Shown here: positions 56,801 to 60,994 of the stretch, one piece after another
How positions within the stretch are numbered: the stretch's first letter is position 1
How the letters are laid out: each line of letters starts with the position of its first letter
From: Lepas anatifera
Taxonomy: Eukaryota > Arthropoda > Thecostraca > Lepadidae
Direction: 5' to 3'
Length of the DNA stretch: 64,000 bases
Assembly (NCBI GenBank): GCA_034440635.1
Contig: JAOTON010000316.1
Coordinates: 248,001-312,000 of the forward strand
Notes under the pieces: model-generated
What the model saw: the letters and a program-made list of their open reading frames with translations, nothing else
Told to the model about the DNA's origin: nothing
Databases searched by the model: none
Position numbers and translations under genes: made by a program

Positions 56801-59098
56801 AGGAGTCGCTAGTGGTGATTTATTAGGCCCATCAGATGTTGGTCAGTCCAAGAAAGACAGTATTGGTTCAGACATGTAAAATGGTAGTGAGTTAAACTCC
56901 AAATTGTTGATTAAGGGTATATATACAGGATTTGGTAGCGAACGCAGAGATAAGTCAATCCAAACGTGAATCCTCGAAACGAATTGCGTTGCTCAAGGCA
57001 ATAGCTTTTTATCGCTGGGCTGTGTTCTCTGCGATGTCATGATTTTCATGCATTGCCTTCCACTGACGACTTGGAATCGGATCAGTATGCCAACTCAGGC
57101 TTGAATGATACATGTAGCTCGGATAATTATATTCTTTCAAATCCGCTCTCTAAATTAATTGCGTCGCTTCGGATTTTTCGGAACTGGTCCGCTCTAAATT
57201 CCCAGAATTTGCTTTGGATCCTTCTCAAATACGTTACAGTCATTTAGAGGTGTTTGGTATAAGTAGCTAGAGCAGACTGCTGTTATTTAGAGGTGCCCGG
57301 TATCGGTTGGGCAGGGTCCGGACGGCTACCCACGGAAGGTGGAAGTGGCTGACAACGGCGACGGCACCTACACGGCCCGCTACACGCCCGACGACTGCGG
57401 CCAGTACAAGGTCAACGTCAAGTACGGAGGCCGCGAGGTGCCCGGCTGCCCTCTGCCTGTGCAGGCCGTCCCCACCGGTCAGGTACGCTGTCTTTTCTGC
57501 CCGTGCAGGCAGCCTGTCAGTCAGGTTCGCTGCATTCTATGTCCGTGCAGGAAGTTTCCGTCGGTCAGGTTTGTTGTGTTTTCTGCCTGTCCCGGCAGTG
57601 CCTGCCGGTCAGGTACTGTGGTAGCGACCATCTGCCTGTGCATGTGGTGTATGGTAGTTGGTGAATGTTTTGTGGGTAGCCGTGTGTGGTGTTATTTCTG
57701 TTCGCACATGCCTTGTGCCTGTGCATGTGGTGTCCATCAGTTAGGCACGCTCCGGTCAGGTACGCGACTCTGCCTGCACATGCGGTGCGGTCAGGCACGC
57801 TCCAGATCGCTGTGTTAGGCCGCAGGCGGCTCAGAGACCGTCTCCTGCAACTAATGGATAATGTTTCCTGTCTGCTGCTGCTGCTGTGTTCAATTGAAAA
57901 TTAAACCTTGATTTTTTTGGTCGTCCAGTATTTTCCGTTTGCTTATTTTCTTTACTGCTCGTAATATATTTGCTTCCGTTAATGAAAAATTAAAGATGAA
58001 TCTCTTAATGGCTCTCATATGTTGGTTGTGATTGTGATAATATTCACGTAAGATTTACCTGCCCAGGTTCGTGAATTGGACACACCTGTCTTCTGTGCCC
58101 TATTAACGAAGGTAGGGATATTCAGTTGGATCTCACCACACTGTCTTGCAGGCTGTCTGGTGTGTGAAGGGCTTGGCCGCCATTTGTCTAGGATGCTAGC
58201 TGATCTGTGAAGCCTTGAGCCGCCGTCGATGCTCGGCAGGCCAACAAGTGTAAGATCGAGGACGGCGACTTCCGAGACCAGATCGTTAGCGTTGGGGAAA
58301 AGTACTGCATCACCGTCAACGCCAAGAACGCTGGAAACGGCAACGTCACCTGCAGAATACGCTCCACCTCCGGATCTGGGTAGGAGAGCAAAGCGTTGTC
58401 TCTAGGGTTCGGGTGAGAAGGACAGTGTCGTCTCTGGGTTTCGGGTAAGAGGGTGGAGCGTTTTCTCTGGGGTTCGGGTGAGAGGGGGTGTCGTCTCCCG
58501 GGTGTTGCTGGCAGGAAGATCGTCGTCTCCCGGTCGGGGTGGAATAGGGGCGTCGTCTCCGGGATGTGGCTGAGAAGGAGGAACATCGTCGCTGGGGTTC
58601 GGGTGAGAGGGCGGATGGTCTGCTGGGTGTCATCGAATTTGGGTGAGGGGGTGGAGCATCGGCTCCGGATATGGCTGGGAGGGCGGAACGTCGTCTTCTT
58701 GGTCAGGGTGAGAGAGTGGAACATTGTGTCCGAGTATCTGGTGAGAGAGAAACATTGCTGTTATTTGTCGTAGTGGTCACTCATTCAGCTATTTCCGGCG
58801 AACTGGGCTGCCGCGGCAGGTAAATTGCTTGTATTTGGCTTGGGTGATATCTGGCTTTATTTTTCGGATTGAAAATGGAGAGAAAAAACTACTACGCACG
58901 GCCAGCAGGTAGGCTTTCGTCCCCCAGCCCAATGTTTGCTTCTTACACATTTTTTACTGCAGGGACGTGGACATTGACATTCAGGACAACGGGGACGGCA
59001 CGTTCAACATCTACTACAAGGTGAAGGACGCTGGAGAGTACTCGCTCAACATCAAGTTTGGTGGACAGCCAGTACCGGAGGGACTTTACTCGTTCTCG
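7915..59098 (+). CDS. FLN: Filamin, N-terminal part (24 exons, continues past the window)
   Basis: Filamin is a cytoplasmic dimeric protein that cross-links F-actin and anchors membrane and signalling proteins. Twenty-four exons, all with AG acceptors and GT donors except one GC donor, keep one frame for 4008 nt (1336 codons). Residues 1-32 are an acidic linker, about 33-140 are CH1 ([32 protein letters not shown]), about 165-270 are CH2 ([42 protein letters not shown]), and from about 278 there are eleven Ig repeats of about 95 residues with the usual GPGL starts, DNGDGT turns and IPxSPF ends. Repeats 8-11 look most like vertebrate repeats 12-15. Known arthropod filamins have about 20 repeats, so the C-terminal half and dimerisation repeat should lie downstream. 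The start is the first in-frame ATG, with a stop (TAA, 7765) upstream and a purine at -3. No coding disruption is seen. Identification is firm; the species is unknown. Confidence 0.97.
11099..11356. promoter_or_regulatory. Three perfect CRE palindromes in a GC-rich block
   Basis: TGACGTCA occurs at 11099-11106, 11110-11117 and 11349-11356, the first two 11 bp apart (about one helical turn). The surrounding 10.95-12.03 kb is markedly GC- and CpG-rich compared with its flanks. An intronic enhancer or alternative promoter responding to CREB/ATF-type factors is an inference. Confidence 0.45.
12160..12642. repeat. Relic of the TGACCT-rich dispersed family
   Basis: Contains AGGTCAGGTCATGACAAATC and other AGGTCA/TGACCT hexamers. 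The segment near 12284-12340 aligns with the interior of the TTAA element at 15812-16828 (the ACACCGATCTGAATTTCACA neighbourhood). The ends are not identifiable. Confidence 0.45.
12860..15490. repeat. Degenerate GGCGCC minisatellite with higher-order modules
   Basis: Units of about 20-27 bp built on CTGGATAGCATAGGCGCCCC, in direct orientation and interrupted by a SINE (13430-13785). Four longer modules recur, each with GGCAGGGACGGCGGATTCCG-like, CAGTTGCACACC and GTAGGATCCTCTGTGA blocks (about 12651, 13188, 14070 and 14497). These are internal copies of the transposon end itself. The minus strand gives long artefactual Leu/Arg/Gly-rich frames. Confidence 0.85.
13430..13785 (-). mobile_element. 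tRNA-derived SINE, copy 1
   Basis: On the minus strand it begins GCCGCCCCGGTAGCTCAGTT, a tRNA-like 5' end with the A-box TAGCTCAGTTGG; a degraded B-box GGGATCGGTTCC follows about 65 nt later. The anticodon arm is not tRNA-like. The about 355-bp body matches copy 2 at 15735-17117. It is a retroposon, not a functional tRNA gene. Confidence 0.82.
15735..17117 (-). mobile_element. tRNA-derived SINE, copy 2, split by a TTAA transposon
   Basis: The same body as copy 1. The minus-strand tRNA-like head ends at 17117 and the distal part is at 15735-15811, with the 1017-bp element 15812-16828 inserted between. Copy 1 acts as an empty-site control: its CTCACTAATGTCATCAAGG corresponds to the interrupted CTCACTAAAGTCC...GGGACTCATCACGG. 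Confidence 0.82.
15812..16828. mobile_element. piggyBac-type non-autonomous element with TTAA duplication
   Basis: Flanked by TTAA (15808-15811 and 16829-16832). Termini are CACGCTCCCCGCTGGGG and, in reverse complement, CACGCGCTCCGCTGGGG. It has no transposase, and the interior is rich in AGGTCA/TGACCT hexamers. The empty-site comparison with SINE copy 1 proves insertion. Assignment to piggyBac rests on the TTAA target and inverted ends. Confidence 0.8.
17479..17741 (-). mobile_element. MITE family G, copy 4 (inverted)
   Basis: 263 bp, with ends CATAGGCAAATCCAGG and CCTGGATCCGCGTATG. Internal ACCGGAAAAACCTATCAGG and GAGGGTCGATCGGGGAGG blocks are the complement of copies 2 and 5. Confidence 0.75.
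18785..20219 (+). pseudogene. Degenerate LINE reverse transcriptase plus RNase H
   Basis: Non-LTR retrotransposon pol remnant. The RT palm reads [20 protein letters not shown], then [26 protein letters not shown]-stop-GSVLSP, L-stop-ADDTAAL (the catalytic DD survives next to a stop) and LQLLGVTID. Stops interrupt at 19074 and 19168, and a frameshift near 19540 moves the RT C-terminal region. About 450 nt on, an RNase H start ([10 protein letters not shown]) follows, with [13 protein letters not shown] plus RNase H order suggests an I/R1-like clade. It is inactive, with no 5' ORF seen. Confidence 0.85.
21377..22118 (-). pseudogene. Degenerate, 5'-truncated Jockey-like reverse transcriptase
   Basis: Minus-strand RT fragments in order: [64 protein letters not shown] (FVED in place of YADD-type), [38 protein letters not shown] and [17 protein letters not shown] frameshift lies near 21950. 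The coding is then interrupted by a short GCGTATAACG repeat before SKIEYG-like residues. The 5' end stops abruptly at 22118, where GGCGCC minisatellite resumes. Confidence 0.82.
21470..21550. repeat. GCGTATAACG short tandem repeat inside the RT relic
   Basis: Four to five copies of the decamer GCGTATAACG with spacing changes split the reverse transcriptase coding remains. Confidence 0.7.
22124..22218 (-). repeat. Right end of the composite hAT-like element
   Basis: Short stretch of the GGCGCC minisatellite (CCCTTGGATAGCAAAGGCGC) followed by TGCACCACTT and the inverted terminus. It shows that the same repeat filled both sides of the element before the 15496-22118 material was inserted. Confidence 0.75.
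23345..23545 (+). repeat. 18-bp minisatellite
   Basis: About eleven units of CATATTTCGTCTGGATCG with variants. It gives spurious HISSGS or IFRLDR peptide repeats because 18 is a multiple of 3. Confidence 0.9.
26262..26409 (+). repeat. 49/50-bp tandem repeat, three units
   Basis: Units at 26262, 26311 and 26361 share TCGGGGACCGCCTCCCCTGA, GATGACATGCC and CTCTGAAGTGC. Unrelated to neighbouring repeats. Confidence 0.88.
27106..27127. other. Perfect 22-bp palindrome
   Basis: The arms ACACTAGCATA meet at 27116/27117 and mirror exactly, in an AT-rich stretch with further imperfect dyads (TAGTATACATACTA, 27067-27080). Could extrude a cruciform or bind a dimeric factor; no function is evident. Confidence 0.6.
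27497..27774. mobile_element. hAT-type MITE, 278 bp
   Basis: Termini CAGGGGCGTAGCCA and TGGCTACGCCCCTG are perfect 14-bp inverted repeats. It is flanked by GGCACCGT (27489-27496) and GGCACCAT (27775-27782), an 8-bp target duplication with one mismatch. Non-coding interior rich in GGGCCCTTTT blocks. Confidence 0.88.
29090..29350 (+). mobile_element. MITE family G, copy 5
   Basis: 261 bp, CATGGACGGATCCAGG to CCTGGATCCGCTTATG. Best-preserved copy internally: CCTGATCGACCCTCGATTCC, GAAAGCTCAATGGCGC, GATAGGATCTAGTGCCCGC. No target duplication is recognised. Confidence 0.78.
29983..30974. mobile_element. Second TTAA-flanked element, 992 bp, TGACCT-rich
   Basis: Flanked by TTAA (29979-29982 and 30975-30978). 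Ends are CCCGCGCCCCAACGGGG and, in reverse complement, CCTGCCCAGGGGGCCATCGA; both ends carry GGGGCCATCGATG[G]CCCCTCTAA just inside. It is the same size class as 15812-16828 and likewise full of TGACCT hexamers. No transposase is visible. Confidence 0.75.
32354..32405. other. Near-perfect stem-loop
   Basis: TTCCTTTTAGA (32361-32371) pairs with TCTAAAAGGAA (32388-32398). The stem extends outwards with one bulge through ACGTG/CACGGT to about 17 bp, and the loop is 16 nt. A small structured RNA is possible but not shown. Confidence 0.4.
33689..33830 (+). CDS. FLN: Filamin exon 2: end of CH1
   Basis: Codes residues 119-165 with the highly conserved CH1 helix [20 protein letters not shown] and the linker ending TPKQR. 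The acceptor is GATTCCAG|AC and the donor is AGCAGAG|GTCAGT, phase 2. It lies 25.4 kb after exon 1, the longest intron of the gene in this window. Confidence 0.96.
33927..34089 (+). mobile_element. CAGTGGCGGATCC-type MITE, 163 bp
   Basis: Starts CAGTGGCGGATCCAGGAC and ends TTGTATCTACCACT (degraded inverted repeat). Flanks TATGTATA and ATATATAT fit an 8-bp duplication in TA-rich DNA. A sister copy is at 61723-61872 (shared GACTAGGGG, GCCTC.GAACAG and GAGC/GAGTC-CCTAGCC blocks). Confidence 0.65.
34090..34141. repeat. (TA)n microsatellite
   Basis: Uninterrupted TA dinucleotides next to the MITE end. Confidence 0.97.
34450..34559 (+). CDS. FLN: Filamin exon 3: start of CH2
   Basis: Residues 166-202: [20 protein letters not shown] and [14 protein letters not shown], the first CH2 helices. 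Acceptor CCCCGCAG|G, donor CCCCAG|GTCAGT, phase 1. The last 25 nt of the exon recur in the following intron (34666-34689). Confidence 0.96.
34560..34700 (+). repeat. Tandem array seeded from the exon 3 donor
   Basis: GCCCCAG|GTCAGTCGG recurs 38 bp after the true donor (34597), followed by further TCGGAGTCACTGCTGGGTCAG copies. A 25-nt near-copy of the exon 3 end (CCCTGGTCGACGGCGTCATC, then CCAG|GT) sits at 34666-34689. At least two extra donor-like CAG|GT sites result. Confidence 0.8.
35754..35797. repeat. (TA)n microsatellite
   Basis: About 21 TA units in intron 3. Confidence 0.97.
36101..36440. mobile_element. MITE with CATAGGCGGATCCAGG ends, 340 bp
   Basis: CATAGGCGGATCCAGG opens it and the complement of CATAGGAGGATCCAGG closes it (15 of 16 identical). 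The interior differs from family G, so it is a related family or a diverged copy. Non-coding. Confidence 0.72.
38134..38231 (+). CDS. FLN: Filamin exon 4: CH2 middle
   Basis: Residues 203-235: [20 protein letters not shown] then [12 protein letters not shown]. Acceptor TTCGCCAG|GC, donor CCGCAG|GTACGG, phase 0. Confidence 0.96.
38232..38744 (+). other. Filamin intron 4
   Basis: 513 bp GT-AG intron; nothing else seen. Confidence 0.9.
38745..38872 (+). CDS. FLN: Filamin exon 5: end of CH2
   Basis: Residues 236-278: [20 protein letters not shown], then [20 protein letters not shown]. Acceptor CCCTGCAG|CTC, donor AACAG|GTGAGC, phase 2. This closes the actin-binding domain. Confidence 0.97.
38873..40748 (+). 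other. Filamin intron 5
   Basis: 1.9 kb; the last 500 bp are the 33-bp array below. Minus-strand frames over 39.5-40.3 kb have no recognisable domain. Confidence 0.88.
40265..40725 (+). repeat. 33-bp minisatellite before exon 6
   Basis: About thirteen units around GATGGAGCCAATGCCATCCC AGCTGAGTACG-type sequence, plus a 66-bp higher-order duplication (AGTACAAAGTAGAGCC at 40381 and 40447). It ends 24 bp before exon 6. Confidence 0.88.
40749..40887 (+). CDS. FLN: Filamin exon 6: Ig repeat 1, first half
   Basis: Residues 278-324: [20 protein letters not shown] and the [15 protein letters not shown] strand. Acceptor GGTTGCCAG|G, donor GAGCCA|GTGAGT, phase 0. The intron just before it carries a 33-bp minisatellite. 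Confidence 0.96.
40888..42103 (+). other. Filamin intron 6
   Basis: 1.2 kb GT-AG intron; no repeats or frames of note. Confidence 0.9.
42104..42344 (+). CDS. FLN: Filamin exon 7: Ig repeat 1 end and repeat 2 start
   Basis: Residues 325-404, including [28 protein letters not shown] and the repeat 2 start [17 protein letters not shown]. Acceptor TATCTTCAG|A, donor CCCAAG|GTACGT, phase 1. Confidence 0.97.
42345..42762 (+). other. Filamin intron 7
   Basis: 418 bp GT-AG intron; nothing else seen. Confidence 0.9.
42763..42963 (+). CDS. FLN: Filamin exon 8: Ig repeat 2 remainder
   Basis: Residues 405-471: [36 protein letters not shown] and [13 protein letters not shown]. Acceptor CTCTGCACAG|A, donor GCTCCAG|GTGAGC, phase 1. 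Confidence 0.97.
42964..44287 (+). other. Filamin intron 8
   Basis: Its start has GTCGGGGCGGCTCCGGTTGG duplicated (43015 and 43082) with GGTGGC-type echoes of the exon 8 end. Its last 140 bp hold three to four copies of TGTGTGTGCTCCGGGAAGTG. The middle is unremarkable. Confidence 0.85.
44150..44283 (+). repeat. TG-rich short array at the intron 8 acceptor
   Basis: GCTCCGGGAAGTGACTGTG recurs at about 44188 and 44225, with a variant TTCCTGGAAGTGAATGTG, running up to the CTGCAG acceptor. Confidence 0.8.
44288..44425 (+). CDS. FLN: Filamin exon 9: Ig repeat 3 first half
   Basis: Residues 471-517: [20 protein letters not shown] and [20 protein letters not shown]. The GRGLQxxGVRV start is diagnostic of filamin repeat 3. 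Acceptor TGTCTGCAG|C, donor GGCCCG|GTCAGT, phase 1. Confidence 0.96.
44664..44821 (+). CDS. FLN: Filamin exon 10: Ig repeat 3 second half
   Basis: Residues 518-570: [20 protein letters not shown] and [18 protein letters not shown]. Acceptor TTTGTATAG|G, donor CATGCA|GTAAGT, phase 0. Confidence 0.96.
44822..45181 (+). other. Filamin intron 10
   Basis: 360 bp GT-AG intron; nothing else seen. Confidence 0.9.
45182..45472 (+). CDS. FLN: Filamin exon 11: Ig repeat 4 complete
   Basis: Residues 571-667, a whole Ig repeat: [69 protein letters not shown]. Acceptor GTCTGCAG|GAG, donor TCCAAG|GTAGAG, phase 0. It is the longest exon after exon 1. Confidence 0.97.
45473..46099 (+). other. Filamin intron 11
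   Basis: 627 bp. GGTACAGACCGCTGTAGTCA is duplicated in tandem at 45973 and 46017; otherwise plain. Confidence 0.88.
46100..46207 (+). CDS. FLN: Filamin exon 12: Ig repeat 5 first part
   Basis: Residues 668-703: [20 protein letters not shown] then [16 protein letters not shown]. Acceptor GTTCTCCAG|G, donor GTCTCG|GTAGGT, phase 0. Confidence 0.96.
46208..46914 (+). other. Filamin intron 12
   Basis: 707 bp GT-AG intron; nothing else seen. Confidence 0.9.
46915..47022 (+). CDS. FLN: Filamin exon 13: Ig repeat 5 middle
   Basis: Residues 704-739: [20 protein letters not shown] then [16 protein letters not shown]. Acceptor CCCTCTTAG|C, donor GTTCAG|GTACCG, phase 0. Confidence 0.93.
47023..47666 (+). 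other. Filamin intron 13
   Basis: 644 bp GT-AG intron with a weak pyrimidine tract at its 3' end. Confidence 0.88.
47667..47829 (+). CDS. FLN: Filamin exon 14: Ig repeat 5 end and repeat 6 start
   Basis: Residues 740-793: [17 protein letters not shown], then [20 protein letters not shown] and [10 protein letters not shown]. The acceptor ACCGGAAG|G has a weak pyrimidine tract but is fixed by frame and homology. Donor GGTCCTG|GTGAGC, phase 1. Confidence 0.93.
47830..48312 (+). other. Filamin intron 14
   Basis: 483 bp. Its first bases (GTGAGCTCAGGCTC) resemble the start of exon 15 (GTGAGCTGCGCGTC), probably by chance. Confidence 0.85.
48313..48540 (+). CDS. FLN: Filamin exon 15: Ig repeat 6 remainder and repeat 7 start
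   Basis: Residues 794-869: [46 protein letters not shown] and [13 protein letters not shown]. Acceptor GGCCCAG|GTG, donor GAGCCCA|GTGAGT, phase 1. Confidence 0.96.
48839..49012 (+). CDS. FLN: Filamin exon 16: Ig repeat 7 middle
   Basis: Residues 870-927: [51 protein letters not shown]. Acceptor CTTTCAG|CGG, donor GAGCCAG|GTGAGC, phase 1. In fly and vertebrate filamins further repeats follow here; see the finding on repeats 7 and 8. Confidence 0.94.
49013..49639 (+). other. Filamin intron 16
   Basis: 627 bp at the place where two or three Ig repeats appear to be missing. No remnant of Ig-repeat coding is seen in any frame. Confidence 0.88.
49640..49804 (+). CDS. FLN: Filamin exon 17: Ig repeat 7 end and repeat 8 start
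   Basis: Residues 928-982: [20 protein letters not shown], then [20 protein letters not shown] and [11 protein letters not shown]. The repeat 8 start resembles vertebrate repeat 12. Acceptor GCCGGCAG|GAC, donor CCAGAG|GTAGGC, phase 1. Confidence 0.95.
49900..50467 (+). repeat. 44-bp minisatellite reaching the exon 18 acceptor
   Basis: About twelve units of GGGAACTCGCTGGGAACAGT / GTCCTGGCTGGAGATATAGTG. The last unit is CTGGGAACTGTTTCCAG| followed by exon 18 (GCGCTGG); the one before reads CTGGGAACTGTTTCCAG|GCTGGAG. The array therefore includes copies of the acceptor and first exon bases, mutated to GTCCTGG in most units. Confidence 0.88.
50468..50640 (+). CDS. FLN: Filamin exon 18: Ig repeat 8 main part
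   Basis: Residues 983-1040: [48 protein letters not shown]. Acceptor TGTTTCCAG|G. The donor is TTCAAG|GCAAGC: no GT gives the right frame here, and AAG|GCAAGC is the usual form of a GC-AG donor. Joining to exon 19 restores SPFKVPV, as in vertebrate filamin repeat 12. Confidence 0.94.
50641..55088 (+). other. Filamin intron 18 (GC-AG, 4.4 kb)
   Basis: Starts GCAAGC after AAG and ends TACAG. About 91% is minisatellite; the first 380 bp are unique. Retaining it would stop translation at once (AS-stop). Confidence 0.9.
51020..55088 (+). repeat. 36-bp minisatellite built from the exon 19 acceptor, about 110 units
   Basis: The consensus unit is GTGTCAGTGCAGTGTGACGC followed by CCTGTGTCGTGTACAG. 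The final unit runs into exon 19, whose first 17 bases match the unit at 14 positions (16 for the GTGCCGGTGCAGTGTGA variant). 51.0-54.7 kb is highly homogeneous; 54.7-55.09 kb has irregular units. A 24-bp short unit with GTGAACAGATGTCAGTGCAG recurs at about 51.55, 51.94, 52.40, 53.21 and 53.93 kb, marking higher-order duplications. Long open frames on both strands here are artefacts. Confidence 0.95.
55089..55245 (+). CDS. FLN: Filamin exon 19: Ig repeat 8 end and repeat 9 start
   Basis: Residues 1041-1092: [20 protein letters not shown], then [20 protein letters not shown]. The acceptor GTGTACAG|GTG is identical to the acceptor-like site in each unit of the preceding 36-bp minisatellite; exon identity rests on the protein reading on through the repeat 9 start. 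Donor GACAAAG|GTGGGC, phase 1. Confidence 0.95.
55519..55648 (+). CDS. FLN: Filamin exon 20: Ig repeat 9 second half
   Basis: Residues 1093-1135: [20 protein letters not shown] and [12 protein letters not shown]. Acceptor TATCGGCAG|G, donor AAGGGCAG|GTGCGG, phase 2. Confidence 0.95.
55649..56636 (+). other. Filamin intron 20
   Basis: 988 bp. Nothing notable until the triplicated acceptor at its 3' end. Confidence 0.88.
56553..56645 (+). repeat. Triplicated exon 21 acceptor
   Basis: Three tandem units, each GACACCT + pyrimidines + CAG|TCYGYG, with AG ends at 56572, 56605 and 56636 (spacing 33 and 31). Only the last continues into coding sequence. Confidence 0.85.
56637..56793 (+). CDS. FLN: Filamin exon 21: Ig repeat 10 first half
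   Basis: Residues 1136-1188: [48 protein letters not shown]. The acceptor TTTTTCAG|TCC is the last of three tandem near-copies of the same site (56572, 56605, 56636). Donor ATAGTG|GTGAGT, phase 0. Confidence 0.95.
56794..57314 (+). other. Filamin intron 21
   Basis: 521 bp GT-AG intron; nothing else seen. Confidence 0.9.
57315..57482 (+). CDS. FLN: Filamin exon 22: Ig repeat 10 second half
   Basis: Residues 1189-1244: [48 protein letters not shown]. Acceptor GTTGGGCAG|G, donor GGTCAG|GTACGC, phase 0. The exon tail and its donor are repeated in tandem in the intron. Confidence 0.96.
57445..57620 (+). repeat. Exon 22 tail and donor in four tandem copies
   Basis: The end of exon 22, TCTGCCTGTGCAGGCCGTCC...GGTCAG|GTACGC, is repeated with periods of 42, 44 and 44 bp. 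CAG|GT sites follow at 57524, 57568 and 57612, and looser copies continue to about 57800. The array straddles the exon-intron boundary. Confidence 0.85.
57483..58239 (+). other. Filamin intron 22
   Basis: Begins with the donor-derived repeat below; the remainder (57820-58239) is plain intron. Confidence 0.88.
58240..58379 (+). CDS. FLN: Filamin exon 23: Ig repeat 11 first half
   Basis: Residues 1245-1290: [47 protein letters not shown]. Acceptor CTCGGCAG|GCC, donor TCTGG|GTAGGA, phase 2. Similar to vertebrate repeat 15. Confidence 0.94.
58370..58750 (+). repeat. Tandem array seeded at the exon 23 donor
   Basis: About ten degenerate 30-36-bp units of GTCGTCTCTGGGGTTCGG|GTGAGAGGG type. The true boundary CTCCGGATCTGG|GTAGGAGAG is echoed at 58661 as CTCCGGATATGGCTGGGAGGG. 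Several units keep a good GGGTGAGAG or GGTAAGAG donor motif. Confidence 0.8.
58380..58962 (+). other. Filamin intron 23
   Basis: 583 bp. The first two thirds are the donor-derived array; the rest is plain with a good TTTTTTACTGCAG acceptor. Confidence 0.88.
58963..59098 (+). CDS. FLN: Filamin exon 24: Ig repeat 11 second half (last exon seen)
   Basis: Residues 1291-1336: [40 protein letters not shown]. Acceptor TTTACTGCAG|G, donor TTCTCG|GTGAGT, phase 0, so the reading continues into an exon beyond the right edge. Confidence 0.95.
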
Positions 59099-59367
59099 GT
59101 GAGTGTCTGCCTGTACCCTTCCCATGAGCTGTGTACTTTGTCTTTCATGTATCGTTTCATTGTGTAATTACCGAATCATTAGTGTAATTGCATAGATGAA
59201 TTTGTGTAATTGCTCATTGAGAAGATTACTATATATTCAGGGTGCTTTAGTTTCAGACCTAGTGTAACAAGATACGCTATGCTGCCTAAAATACATCAGC
59301 GTAGGTATTGTGTTAGTTCAGTAAATAACTGGCGGTTAGCTAACTATTTCATTGCATTTATTTTACA

Positions 59368-59482
59368 GTCGCTCTCGCTCTCTCTCTCTCCCTCTCTCTC
59401 TCTCTTTCTCTTTCTCTTTCTCGCTCTCTCTCTTCTCTTTCTCTTTCTCGCTCGCTCGCTCGCTCTCGCTCTCGCTCTCGTT
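59368..59482 (+). repeat. CT/CTCG-rich simple repeat
   Basis: Polypyrimidine tract of CTCTCT, CTTTCT and CTCGCTCG units, about 115 bp. Confidence 0.95.
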
Positions 59483-60994
59483 AGGGTCTTTGGTGGAATA
59501 CATTTTGCCGTTTAAGTGTTTTAGGTCCTTCTAAATGTTGTTGACAACTGATTTTACTATCTTAACACGAACAGTAGATACAGGCTTCGCGTCAACCTAC
59601 AGCGGGGATCTTAACTTGATGCCCCCAAGGTCTCAGAATCCAGAAGGGTTAGAAAATATTTCTTTGGTGTGTTGTAGGGATTGGGGATTATAATAATCTA
59701 CATTATCGCCCATTTTCTTGACATACGTAAATATTAAAGGTCAAATCTAGGTCGTCCTAGGGAGTGATTTGGAAATGACGTAATTGTGCGAAAAACAGGA
59801 GTACACTGAGAATGGATCAAGGCCCTTGAGGAAAAAGCCCCTCTTAGTCTGATCTGAAATTTTGTCAAGTTCTTTCGGGGTCGTTAACCTCTGATGTCAG
59901 TATATACTCCCAATTATGTACACTATAAATGTCACTTTAGCAAACGTTAAGTGGGGGTGAGAGCTTGACTTCACGGCGCCCATAAATTTTCTTAAATGTA
60001 GCCCACTAGTGTTTTTCGGCTGCAAACTGTTAACCAGCAAGCTCGAAAACAATAGGCTACGCGCACTTCAGGGCCCCCTCCACTGCGCGTGTTAAGGCCT
60101 GGCGTGCCGTCCCCTTACATTAGGAAGATTCCTGCTTGCTGGTGTAAGTGAGCCCAAGCTTCTTGGGTTCCTGCCGCCATTCCTTGAGGTTCTCCCTGCT
60201 GATGCAACACCTCAGCAGTCGCGTGGAGTGTGTGTGTGTGTGGGGGGGGGGGCTCCGCATCTCGGGGCGGGGCAGCTGAGAGCTCTGCCAGCCCCGTGCG
60301 GCGCAGATCACGGGGCAGCCAAACAGTGTTTTACCAATAGCGTACTTCAGGAGACCGGGCCCACCGTAGTTCGTTGCCATGTACCGACTTCATCTTTTCC
60401 ATGTTTTTTTGGGTGGGGGGGAGGGGGGAGTCACTGTTATATGGTCATTGTTCACTGTTGCAAATATTTCCGCCGAAATAATTCAGGAAAAAAACAAAAG
60501 CCAAGTAAGTTTTGCAAGTATGTTTTTCGATCGTTCTCAATGTTCTGAGATTGTGGTAATATTTAGGCCAGGCTTATTAGATTATGCAGCCACGAAAAAA
60601 CCTGAAGAACACGTCATGAAAGGGACAAACTCCCTAATCTTTTGTTTTCTGGAGACGCTTTTAAATGAAAAATAATCATTGTTCCATGTGTTTTTGTACC
60701 CAGCTTCTAAATGTGCGTGAAATCGTGCTCCGGCAAAATCGATTCAAAAGAAGGATATTTTCATCAGTAACTCACGCGTACGCAGTGCGAGCAGTTCGCA
60801 CCGAATCGCATTATAGGGCGTCAGTGCGGCGTCAGTGCGGGCGATTAGATGCTGCGTGTGAAAGCGCGCCCAGGTGCGCCATGAATGCGTCGAGTGTCGA
60901 ACAGGGGGATCTGGCCCCGTTTGGTTCTGGATCTGCCTAACGCTCGAGCAATACATGGCCGCGTCACACGATGGGGCCGGAAGAGAGGATTTTC

